Below are positions 10,732-21,490 of a DNA stretch of 64,000 bases, one piece after another. Origin of the DNA: Dioscorea cayenensis subsp. rotundata (lineage: Eukaryota > Streptophyta > Magnoliopsida > Dioscoreales > Dioscoreaceae). The translations under genes were made by a program, and so were the position numbers. The stretch lies in NCBI RefSeq assembly GCF_009730915.1, contig NC_052475.1, forward strand, positions 28,581,016-28,645,015, given 5' to 3'. Under the pieces are notes generated by a model, which saw only the letters and a program-made list of their open reading frames with translations, had not been told where the DNA came from and searched no databases. Position 1 is the first letter of the stretch; every line of letters starts with the position of its first letter.

Positions 10732-13180
10732 GTGGAGATGAATAATTTCCATTTCTAATGATATTGGTAATGTGGGAGAAGTATATGAAAAATAAGAAAA
10801 TTTGTTTTTTTTTTTTAGGGAAAGATATTAATTAGAAGATCTTATATTATTTTTCTATGTTTTGTATAAAAATTAAAAAAAGAATCTTTTGTAATCAAAT
10901 GAGTGGTGAGTGTTGGTTTCTTTTCATTCTTTGTGGACGGTGGTGTGGGCCGTAGGTGCTTGATTTGTATAGGAATTGAGTGTGTGTGTGTTTTTCTGTT
11001 TACTATTTTTTATTTTCCACCTCTACAAATTAATAAAATTACACCATCATTTGTTTTAATTTAATTTTACTTTTCATTACATAACTTTATGTTTTAATTC
11101 AATGATAAAATAATTTTTTATATTTTTTATTTTTTAATATACATATATCATTAGATATTGGATATATAATAAATTTTAACAATAAAATTTATTAAAAATA
11201 AAATATTCTCATATGTTCTACAATATCTAATGAGATCTATATAATAAATTTTAACAATAAAATTTATTAAAAATAAAATATTCTCATATGTTATACAATA
11301 TCTAATGATATATATATTATTAAAGAGGTTTATATACACATTAAATTAAATTCAATCAAGAAGGGGTGACAACTAATTTTGTTTTATGAACCTTTTTTTT
11401 TTGTAATTAACACACACCATGATGGAATGCTAGGAGCCCTGTAAAAGTAAAAGGGGGATCCTGATTTTTTTTCCTATTATTTGGACCAACCCCGTTAGTA
11501 ATATATTTTTTTTTATTATTTCTCTATGATATAAATTTTTAAAAGTAAAATAAAATAAAATCATATGAAAAAAAAAAATCCAACTATGGTATGTGTAAAC
11601 ATGAATTCCACCATCAAAACTTGTTCAAAAGTGACAAATAAAATAGAATTAAATATGTCTCAATTTGAGTTCAAAATAAATAAATCAAAATGTTGAACTC
11701 AAACATATTACTTATAAAAGTCAGTAAACAAATTTATATATAAATTTGAATTCAAATCTGAAATATTCAATAATCTATTATTGATTTGATTTTATGAATA
11801 CATAAATATATTCATTTATAGATTTGAACCAAAACTTCCAATATATGATCCAAATTGATTGGGTTATCAGATTATTTTCAATGTAAGAAAACCAAATAAG
11901 CAAATGCTTATTTTTGGGGAAGGTAACCCTTTAATTTTATATTTTTGTTCTTGTTAATTATCCTAGATATAAATGAAATGTAGATGTTTTTAAGATTTAG
12001 CATTTAGATTTTATGTTAGAAATTGATATAACTAATTAATTTTTATTTATAATTTATAATAAAATTAAATAACATCTTAACATGATAGACTTAAAGCATA
12101 TCATGCAATCTTATTGGAGAACAAATATTTAAATCCAAAGAATATAAAGCTATATTTTGAAAATTTTAAGAAAATGAAATCTATAAGCAAATCTATTATA
12201 ACTGATTGAGAGATTTTTTAGTCCTTCAACGATATAATTGTGTGTTTTTATTTCAAAATTGTAATATATTGTTGATAAACAATACTTAATATAATAGACA
12301 TAAGTTTTTTATATAAGAAAGAATGAGTAAAATTATAACATATACAAAAAAAAAATTAAGAACAAAATAAGTATAGTTTGAAATTCCTTCTACAATGAAG
12401 TTAGGACTGAAATTAAGAAATACAACTATCAAAATACATGTGCCAGGAACATTTTGAAAACAATAACCATATAGTGATATGTTGTATGCTAATAAATATT
12501 AGATTTTAAAATACATTTACTTACAGAGTAGATTTAAAAAAATATAGGATCATAAGGATGAAAAAATATTTGAAATGTTATTTGTAATGGCCTGAATCAT
12601 GAAATTTTAATTATTTATATATACATGACAATTAATTTAAAATGGAGAGGAAGAGAAATTTTTTACATAAAAAAATATAAAAGATCTAGCTTTATATGAG
12701 ATAAGAATTCCTATAAATAAAATTTAAAAATCTCGAAATTAAAGATTTACAAATAAATTCGATTTTCACAAGAATAATTTTCAATTTTTAATTATTTTTT
12801 TAGATACACATGAAGTCTTGAAGCTAAATTTTTCTACAACTGTACTTCTTTCATCATACACATTAAAAAAAGAAAAGAAAAGAAATCTAATTCTAAATTA
12901 ACAATCCAAACAAAATAGGAAAATAAGAACTTAAATTTAAAAACCATGCAAAAGTCCATCACATGCTGTGAATTCAAGGACACATCAAAGAGGAAGTGAT
13001 AAAAATCATCATTATTTACTCAAAAGAAAGATGGGGGAATCATCCAAAAAGAAATAAACCAGAATCCCTACCAACAAAGAAAACAATGGCGCTCTCAAAA
13101 GAGAGGAACACTTCATTGTCAACAAAAATATTAATTATAAAAAAAAAAAAAAATTGGAAAACCCCAACCTACACTGCAAC
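10732..13180. other. AT-rich intergenic DNA, unit B flank and beyond
   Basis: No gene is seen. Bases 11170-11310 contain a short direct repeat around 'ttaacaataaaatttattaaaaataaaatattctcatatg', present twice about 68 bases apart. The part from 12720 to 13180 is outside the duplication and holds only AT-rich sequence and A-runs. Confidence 0.5.
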
Positions 13181-13185
13181 TGAAT

Positions 13186-13518
13186 CTATAAGAAACTAAC
13201 AGCCAAGACTGCAACTCCAACCAGCAAGCTCACAATGGAGAGATGAACATTAACTGCATCAGATTTCTTGGGAGAAGGTGCAGGTGTTTGTGTTGCCGGA
13301 GATGGTGCTAATGTCGGTGTCAATGGAGGGGCAGGTGGTGATGGTGGTGTTGTAGATGGTGGTGATGGTGATGGTGATGGTGTTGGTGTTGGTGTTGGTG
13401 ATGGAGATGGTGGTGAATGTTTTGGTGGTGTTGGTGATGGTTTTGGAGATGGACTTGGTGGGTTAGTACCTGTAACAAAGAAATCAAATCAAAACATACA
13501 TATCATCAAAGAACCAAC

Positions 13519-13558
<40 letters not shown>

Positions 13559-13908
13559 AAAAGAAATTAAGAAAGAAAGAAAGATAACATACTGTTGCAA
13601 TTGATTTGTTGCTTGACCTTGCAGTCTTTGGGAAGAAGTGCAGCTTGGGTCATGTTTATTTTATATCCTAAATTGGCTGCTTGTTCTAAAGCAAAGCACA
13701 AACAGTCAGGGCTGATAGCAACGGCGCTGGTAACGGCAGCGCAACACTTTTTATCAGGAAAGGTTTCATTGCTTCCATCTTGAACAAATGACACACAATC
13801 TGCCATTTGATATAAAACAGGTGTGCAGTCTGGAGTAGGCGGTGCTGCGGCCAAGGTTGAGATGATGAACAATGATATGAGAGAGATGACTAGCATGAGC
13901 TTGGCCAT
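13186..13908 (-). CDS. GPI-anchored lipid-transfer protein with long proline-rich linker
   Basis: Two exons, 13908-13593 and 13469-13186, join to 199 aa. The signal peptide is residues 1-22. Eight cysteines at 28, 38, 55, 56, 69, 71, 96 and 104 give the nsLTP pattern. The second exon encodes about 60 residues dominated by Pro with Ser and Thr, arranged as SP and TP dipeptides that are likely O-glycosylated as in arabinogalactan-type linkers. It ends in a hydrophobic GPI-signal-like tail with Ser-Asp-Ala just before it. The protein belongs with the two LTPG genes upstream but is much more diverged and has one linker exon instead of micro-exon plus exon. The ATG at 13908 is preferred over 13971 because the hydrophobic signal begins there. 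Confidence 0.88.
13512..13556. repeat. (TA)n(GA)n compound microsatellite in the intron of the third LTPG gene
   Basis: A TA run changes directly into a GA run inside the intron between 13592 and 13470. A similar TA-then-GA tract lies upstream of the same gene at 13981-14028. Confidence 0.85.
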
Positions 13909-13955
13909 TGTTCTTGTCTTTGAAGTTTTCAGAGGTTGATGAGATAGATGAGGGT

Positions 13956-13980
13956 TAGGGTTTGCATGCATGCATGCACT

Positions 13981-14028
<48 letters not shown>
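13956..14028 (-). promoter_or_regulatory. Promoter region of the third LTPG gene: TATA-like run, RY repeats, telo-box
   Basis: Read on the minus strand, a (GA/TC)n tract is followed by (TA)n ending TATATAAG, which can serve as a TATA box about 70-80 bases before the ATG. Next come overlapping CATGCATG elements (RY repeats, sites of plant B3 factors) and AAACCCTAACCC (telo-box). The meanings are known for plant promoters in general; use here is inferred. Confidence 0.45.
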
Positions 14029-14029
<1 letters not shown>

Positions 14030-14033
<4 letters not shown>

Positions 14034-14960
14034 TTAAGGTGGGGAGAGGATAACTAGAAGTGAAGGATTTGGAAAGATTTGAATTTTAGTTATCTTATTT
14101 TATCCAGATAAGTTGGTTATTTTTGAATGTTTGTTTTGAGTTTAAGAGATTTTGTGGTGATTATTTGCTGCTTTTACATAGGATGGATTCATTTAAAATT
14201 ATTCTCATCCTTTTTTATTCAAATATGTGTATTTTCTTTTTCTTTTTTCTTTTTTTTTCAAATTTGAACTAGTCTTTCACGTAGAGATGATCATGCCGTC
14301 CTTAAAGCATGGAAGACTACTAAGAGTTTATTTGTCTTTTGTATGTTTGTATGTTGTTGTGTTACAAGAGTTTAACAATGGCCGGCAATGTTTGTTATAC
14401 AACAATGGAAGCATGACAGCTTGAAGCTCTGGATTGAGGTGCAAAAGATAGACATATAAAAAAATCTGAATATATATATATATATATATGTATATGTTGT
14501 ACTTGAAGCTTTCGATTAATAAAGAGGAAATCATGTGTTTTAACATTGGAAAGAAGTTCACAAAGGAGGAGTTGGAGAAGAAGAAGAAGAAGGTAAAGGA
14601 AAAGGAAAAGGAGAAGAAGAAGTTAAGGGAACATAAGGAAAGGAAGGAGAAGAAGAGAAGAGAAGAGAAAGAGAAGAAGAAGGAAGAGCTGAAAAGGAAG
14701 GAAAGAGAGAAGAAGGAGAAAGAGAAGAATAAGAAGAAGAAACTATCAAGTCATTGATCATCAATGATCTCTTTTTTTCTATTTTTAGTAAATTTTTATA
14801 TAAATTACAACTTTTAAGAGAAACTTTGCAAATTAAGATTTATATATTATCATTTACAAACAAAGATATATATATATATATATGTATATGTTTGCTCCAA
14901 GTTGTTTTCATCCCTTCAACCTAGTTGAAGCTCTGATATACAAAGAAGAATGAAAATTGA
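14030..14960. other. Intergenic DNA with a purine-rich Lys/Glu low-complexity tract
   Basis: Bases 14566-14745 consist almost only of A and G and encode, on the plus strand, a run of Lys, Glu and Arg (ORF 14488-14757, 89 aa). No fold or family is recognisable. The tract is best read as low-complexity DNA; a small charged protein cannot be excluded. (TA)n runs occur at 14470-14490 and 14868-14882. Confidence 0.5.
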
Positions 14961-14965
14961 GCTTG

Positions 14966-17963
14966 TCAAGCTTCTTCTCTTGATTTTGGAGCAAGAGTCA
15001 TTACAGCCTCCCCAACAGTCAGGAAGATGTTGTCTTGGCCTATCAACTCCGTGAACTTTGAAGATTGGAGTTTCTCCATCACCACTGGACCAGGATTAGC
15101 AAGCACAAGCTGTCAAAAAGGCGACAAAACATGAGACCTTGTAAGTCATACACTTGTTTATTTAGCTTAACTTTGAGTTTCAATGACCTTAATGTCATGC
15201 TTTGCAAGGCTCTTGTATAACTCCTCCAATGCATGGATTCCACTTGTATCAATGTCAATCACAGCTGCAGAAATTGAGCAATAGCAATTTTTAACACTCA
15301 GAAACTAATTAGAGTGAATAGAGAATGATTGAATTGTACTATTCTTACGTGACATCTCGACAATCAAGTGTTCTATTTTCGGTAGATTGTTTTCTTTTAA
15401 CTGATCTTCTTCATCTCTTAACCATCTTAGAATTCTGCAGGAAAAAAAAAAATTGACTTTCATTAATGTAAGAGTATCCAATTATAGAATTAATTAAAGA
15501 TATACATATATAGCCAATGTATACCTCTCTTTGACATAGTTGGAATTGGAGAAATAGATAGCTGAATCAACCCTCACAACGAGTATTCCAGGAACTTTAG
15601 TTGCCTCTGGGTATTGTTCAGTATTTCTATATATCGTAGTCCCGGGTAGATTACCAAGTAAAGCTGTTCTTGGTCTTGTCACTTGAAGCAGGATCTTTGC
15701 CAGTGAAATTGCTACCTGATGAGCACAAAAATACAGAAAAAGTGAGCCACTGAAAGAATTGCTCATCATAGAACGAACATAATACAACACGAAAAACAAT
15801 TCACTTAACAGCAATTAAGAGGCCAATCTCAACAGACTTTGAAAACTACACCAAAAAAGGCTCCCATGCAAGCAATGAAATCCAATTTATCGATCTTCCA
15901 AATAAGAAGTGCAGCTTCATAGTCAATAAGGCCAATAACGGCGGAGATGATGATCGATGAAAGGATTGCGTTTGGCGTGTATTTGAACAGAGGTGTGATC
16001 ACTTCTAGTGTTAGAAGTACGATTAGTGACATTACTATATTGGAGACTGCTGTTTGGCAACCAGCCATGTAATTCACTGCTGATCTTGAGAATGAACCTA
16101 AACAACAAAGCATTAAGACATAACATTATGTTTCCACGCAATTTCTGGTTTCATAAATCATCCAGATTTCTTACCGGTAGCTACATAACAAGAAGTCATT
16201 GAACCAACCACGTTCATTGTCCCTAATGCTAGCATTTCTTTGTTACCATCCAACTGATAATCCTTCATTCCTGCAAATGTTCGCCCTATCGCAATAGCTT
16301 CCTGACAGTGTTTCTAAACTTTTAGCCAAGCAATTCAAGCACTACTAATTCACTGAGAATTTAAAGCTCATGTGTTTTTAAGGAGATTACTGTCAAGCCA
16401 ATCATGCCGGCAACTGCACCAATTTTGAACCCTTTCACAACATTTGGACCATCGAAAAAGATCTTGTGTAAAGAGGAAGGGTTGATGCCTTTTTCTATGT
16501 GTTGAACCTTTATTTTAGAAAACAGAAATTCCGTTAGACTCTTTCAGCTAGCAATTCGAAAAGCTGAAAAAGAATTATAAATAAATGAATCTGTATAATC
16601 CATGCATACAATTGCAACACCATCTTTGTCAGCGCGTGTAATGTAAACGAAGAACGTGGAGAGGATAACTGATATCAATGGTGCGATTGCAGGAATCCAG
16701 AAAAGTTTCTTCTTCTTCTTTCCCTGTTTATTATGATCTCAAGTTATGCAAGTTCCATTTTACTCCAACCGTACTTAGTGTTCATATTAAATTAACACTC
16801 ACAATGTACTTTGCAAAGAGAAGGAAAGCCAAGAATGATGATCCAATTAATATTGTCTGCCAGTTCCACTGCAAAAATAAAACAACACAAATGAGTTCCT
16901 TTGAACTAACAAAAAATATTCAAGACCAGAGCAATTTTTCTTACACCATGATGAACTGAACCCCAAACGGACTTCATGACAGATATTATATCGGTCTCCT
17001 TTGTAAAGTTCTTTATGCCAAGAAATCCTTTGAGCTGTTGAAGAGCAATTGTGATTGCTGCACCAGCCATAAACCCAACAATTGCAGCGTGTGATAAGAA
17101 GTCAATCAAGAACCCCAATCTGAAATAAAAACAAAAAAAACAAAAAATTGTCAAAAATCTAGTGAAGCATAAAAATTATCAGTTTTTCCCATTAAAACAA
17201 TATACTGCTCTCAAAAGACCTGAAAAATCCAAGTGTTGCTTGAGTGATGCCCGCAAAAAATGTTGCGGTAAAGGCAAGCCGCTCATACTGTAATTTTTCT
17301 TTAACAGGATCAAACTCATTCTGCAAAAGGGTGCCAAGTAGTAGAGACACAACAGCTACTGGCCCAATAGCAATATCCCTTGAACTCCCCATCACAGCAT
17401 AAACCAATGGAGGAACAAAACTGGAATCTGAAACAAAAGCAATGAACACATTATGATAATTTCAACCTCCATGAAGTTAAGCAACAGTGAAGAACTCACA
17501 GAGCCCAAATTGCGGGTCCAAGTAAGCAAGTTTTGAGTACCCAATATCCTATAAAAAACAAAAACAACACTAACTTCAGTAACAAGTTTCAAACATAAAA
17601 CAACCGAAAACAGTGTACTAAATTCACCTGAGGAATGCACAGGCTTGCAATGGTCAATCCAGAAATGGCATCTCCTTTAAACTTCTTAAGATTGTAGTTT
17701 CTCCCCCAATCAAATATCGGAAACAAGTACTGCAAGCCAAGCACAAACTTCCTCGATCTTGGCTGATCTTTGTAAGGCCGTAAAGGATCATCGCCTAAGA
17801 ATGTCTCCTTAAGTCTGTCAGTAAACTGTGTCACTAGTTTCCTCTTTGGGGGGAATCCAACCTTGTAACCAGACGGTGAACTTGCATCATTCTGTCTTGA
17901 TCCTGAAACTATGGCAGGCTCAGAGTCCTTCACCCATGCCTCATCAGAAGCTGGGTGAACCAT
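14966..17963 (-). CDS. High-affinity sulfate transporter, SULTR group 1, with one frameshift
   Basis: Thirteen GT-AG exons on the minus strand: 17963-17628, 17548-17500, 17427-17220, 17119-16945, 16868-16803, 16723-16610, 16507-16391, 16301-16175, 16097-15810, 15715-15525, 15434-15349, 15264-15188, 15109-14966. Without the extra base they would give 658 aa. The protein is a plasma-membrane proton/sulfate symporter: N-terminal KVGFPPK and [11 protein letters not shown], a 12-helix core with [30 protein letters not shown] and [12 protein letters not shown], then a C-terminal STAS domain with DIDTSG (Thr about 592). These motifs match the root-uptake SULTR1 group better than SULTR3. In exon 9, after FFGVVF (about residue 483), one surplus base in an A-run (plus strand 15836-15841) shifts the frame and creates an immediate stop. 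Everything downstream stays open in the restored frame, so this may be a sequence error. GAGAC cores lie upstream. Confidence 0.88.
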
Positions 17964-19537
17964 CTTACACAATAAAATTACCCAAGAAAATCTCCCCTGT
18001 GACAAAAAAGAAATTTATATATATATATATAACAGTTCAAGTATGGACTTTAGACAAATTAATGCTTCAAACCAAATAGCAATTCTTGTTCATATTTATC
18101 ATGTAAACACAGAAGGTCCAATCAAATACTAAGAAAAGTCATCACCAATGGGCCATGACATTGAACATTAACACATTGAAGCAATGAAGAATGGTAGAAA
18201 AAAGCAATGAGAACCTGAAACTAGGCTTTCTCCTCTGACATTGGAATAACTGCATGCCATGCCATAACCTCAATTTATAATAATTTGATGAACTTCCAAG
18301 TCAGACTTCTCATACAGCAAAGCAAATACTGCAAGCCATGAATCTAGATCACATCCAAACCAAGTTCAAGCTAATTAAATAATTCAAACATTAACAATTG
18401 TTGCTTAATTATCTACTTCTTCACAATTCAATGACAGCTTAAGTGTTCTAAAAAAATGTTTTTCAACGATAAGCTATTAAATTCACAATTATAAAATTAT
18501 CAAATGAGCATTTCAATGAGATAACCAGGTGGGAATCATAATGACAGGACTTCAGGGAATGTATAGTTTACAAAGTAAAAAAAAAAAAATCATATCACTT
18601 CAATTCGGTTCCTCACAAAGTTTCATTTCAGAACTAGGAAAAACTCTTCTATATTCTCTGCTTTCCTCAAATTCATTACAAATTAGACAACAAAATCAAA
18701 TTTTTAAAAAAACTTTGTTAAGCATGGAACTATTACAACATCCAAAAAAAAAAAACTTTAATTTCAAAACCAATGCTTCATTCCCACGATAAACTCACCA
18801 AAATTTGAAGGCATTAGAAAATTAAGGTGAAGGAAAAAGGGGAAAAGAAGAAGGCATGATTGGATGAAAACTCACCACACAAAGCCTCAAAAGTTCCTCA
18901 TTGTCTCCAAAGATCAAGACCTCCACAATCCAAGCCACAAACTTTTTATACAAAATACCAAATCACTGATCTAAAGATAATTTTTTTTTTTTAAACAAAG
19001 AAAACAATAAAAGAGAAGGTCTCTCAAAATCACAGGAGGGGAGACCAATTAAAAAATAATTTAAAAAAGGATAGGGCTTTTTTCTCTAATTTTAAATTAA
19101 AAAAAAAAAAGAATATTGAAAGTGGCCCCCATAAATCGAAGACTGTCCAAACTGGACGGTCATAAGAGACTTACAGAATCCATTTTAATATTTGATTGAA
19201 AAATTATGAGATTTAGAAAGGTCAAAACTGTCCATATTCAATGAATCCATCAATCCAACAGCTTTTGTTTTGGTCAAATCCAGGGTGGTGGTGTTACTTA
19301 TTAATGGTATATTTATTTTTATTTTCTTTTTCCCTTGAATTTAATGAGTTTGCATTTGTGCAGTAATTTGTGTGCAGTAATTGACTTAGGCTGATATTTA
19401 AATAAGTTAAATATATATTTTTTTGTTTATGTGTATTTTTTTATATTTGACACATCTGCTTTACATGAGTCACATATTTTGTAAAAACGTAGATCTCTTT
19501 TATCTAACAATATATAATTTAAACTCAAAATCACATA
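17964..19537. other. Upstream region of the sulfate transporter gene
   Basis: AT-rich, with no second gene seen. A leader intron is plausible because the ATG at 17963 lies close to a pyrimidine/TA tract, but no exon boundary can be fixed from sequence alone. The ORF at 18529-18792 has no recognisable features. Confidence 0.4.
18903..19045. promoter_or_regulatory. Cluster of GAGAC cores upstream of the sulfate transporter
   Basis: GTCTC or GAGAC occurs at 18903-18907, 19019-19023 and 19041-19045, about 0.9-1.1 kb upstream of the ATG. GAGAC is the core of the sulfur-responsive element described for Arabidopsis SULTR1;1. Five-base matches are cheap by chance, and the transcription start here is unknown. 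Confidence 0.3.
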
Positions 19538-20274
19538 TTTAATTTAGTGGAAATTGCCAAAACCCTTTAAGCTCAGTATTACCAAAACACCCTGCTACTG
19601 TAATCCCTAAAACCCCTCCTCTAAACTCTCCATGCTTTTTCAAACCCCAAACCCCTCGTGAATCTGACGCAATCTAAGCTGAGCTTTCAAATTTTACGAC
19701 GAAAACGCCTCGCATGTGAGTCGTGGTCGCAGCCCATCCTACGATTTGAGAGGCAAAGTGCGGTTTTCCGTGAGAGTAACTCCGAGAGATCGAAATTTAT
19801 CGGAGCTCGCTTACTTGTTTTTCCTCAACTCTCGCCTCGCCTCTTCCATTTCGGGAAAGTCGCCTCTACCGGCCAAGCCTCCAGATTTGGTGCTTTTTCC
19901 TTTCCACCCTAAGATCTCAAAGGAGAAGTCCCCTCACAAGCAACTAGTTGGCAGATTTCATCAAGCTAGCAATCTAGGGCAGATTGAGTATGGTTTTTAC
20001 GTTAACCTGCTCGTTATAAAGAAAGATTTTTCGGTTTTATTTTGTGTCTCTCGCTTTGTTTGCGAAGATATCAAGCCTCCCGTAGGGGATTTCTCACCGT
20101 TTTGAATCGGCCAGAAATTTCTCAGCGAGTTTTGTTTCTTTGTTTTGCATTGCGCTCAGATATACACCATATCGAAAAAGTCGATTACTATGATTCGAGT
20201 AATATTTATAATCGTACATTTCTTTCATTCGACATGGTCAGCTCTTTACAAACGAGGTCGACGCTAAGAAACGA

Positions 20275-20395
20275 GACGTTACAGCTTAAGTTTTGTTGTC
20301 TCGCTAAGTATTCTCGCCTCGCTATCAAGACGGGTCTCGCTTAAGATTTGATATCCCTCGCTTAATAACTCAGAGGTTACCGCTTAAAACCTTAA
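20275..20395 (+). repeat. CGCTTAA-type motif cluster 1 in the CpG-rich block
   Basis: GCTTAA occurs four times in about 110 bases (near 20283, 20338, 20360, 20382), three of them preceded by C. The same phrase recurs in later clusters of this block. Confidence 0.6.
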
Positions 20396-21299
20396 ATTTG
20401 CATACCAGACTTTTGTGAATACCGCACGCCGAATGCTGTTACTCGTCAGCAGTCGGTGATTACGCAGGGTCAACCCAGTTAACGGGCGACGCTATTTCGA
20501 CACCCAGAGCGAGACTTTAGCCGACTGAAAAATAACACTGACCCTCTATTAATCGGGAGATTATTCGACTTCGGACACCGCTTGCGCCGCTCATCGAGCC
20601 GAAGCTATATACCAAGAGTAGGTCCTCGATTCTCTTTTCAGCAAAGGCATCGATGGTCGCACTCAATCAAATTCGTGGATCGGGAAAGTAGGCCGAAGTT
20701 TCGTACTCAAGATGCGACCCTGCTTCGCCTCGCACATGCGACGGCTGACGCAATTGTTCTTCGTAAGAAGAAAAACCCACTGCTCAAGGAGGTATCTCAT
20801 CAAAAACCTCACGTAGAGACACAGAGACTCCATCAAGAGCACTCATGCCAACTTGCTCGGCTGTGAGTAAGAAGATAATTTTGCCAAATCCTCGACTGTG
20901 CGCAGCACTTTCACTGGCCGGGCCCCTCTTCCCAAATACGCTACGCCTGTCTCGAACCGGATCGCTGATTATGTCGATGATCTACAAGCCATCGGGGCTG
21001 ACACGTGACATGGGCGTAGGCGACGCACAAGCGGCTTGGCATGGAGGATATTCCACAAGCAAACACTGAGCGCAAGATAGAGACGCCCGGAAGAAGACCA
21101 ACATCGAGGGTACATATTAAGGGGTCGCTTTCTACCGCGCTTAACGGCTCCTGGTTTTACGAGCCGACCCAACGGGAAGAAAGTCCGCTTCAAGCAAGAT
21201 CCCAAACGACGCCGCTCTACGTGAAAGTATTTACCTGGAAGCAAGTTTACTCAGAGAAACCAACATTTTGTCATCGCTCGACGGAAAAGAGGTAATAAA

Positions 21300-21490
21300 T
21301 CACTGGACAATGTTTAACATAAGTCTTTAATGTTTAAACATTTTATTTCGCGTTAACTTTTAGTATTTACCGCTTAACTCGTTATTCATAATCGGGTTTA
21401 AATATTTTGTTCTCTGCTTAATTATATTCTATAACGCTTAAATATATAAAACACTGCTTAAATATAGTTTTTATAGTTTAAACGAAACGA
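21300..21490 (+). repeat. AT-rich island with repeated GYTTAA(A) motifs, cluster 2
   Basis: Within 190 bases GCTTAA or GTTTAA occurs about nine times (for example at 21331, 21371, 21417, 21438, 21456, 21476), often followed by ATAT. The island interrupts CpG-rich sequence on both sides. Confidence 0.65.

Larger units (their letters stand above)
8044..12720. repeat. Tandem segmental duplication, unit B
   Basis: Second copy of 3284-7967. It carries a broken glucanase tail, an intact LTPG gene and about 2.7 kb of matching AT-rich flank. Unit B alone contains a LINE-tail insertion (10217-10714); unit A alone contains the MITE at 5988-6198. Homology fades near 12718 after 'agatctagctttatatgagataag'. 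Confidence 0.85.

Noticed and set aside
14488..14757. 89-codon Lys/Glu-rich ORF
   Set aside because: It is the translation of a purine-only tract, and the opposite strand is equally open. No support for a gene beyond openness.
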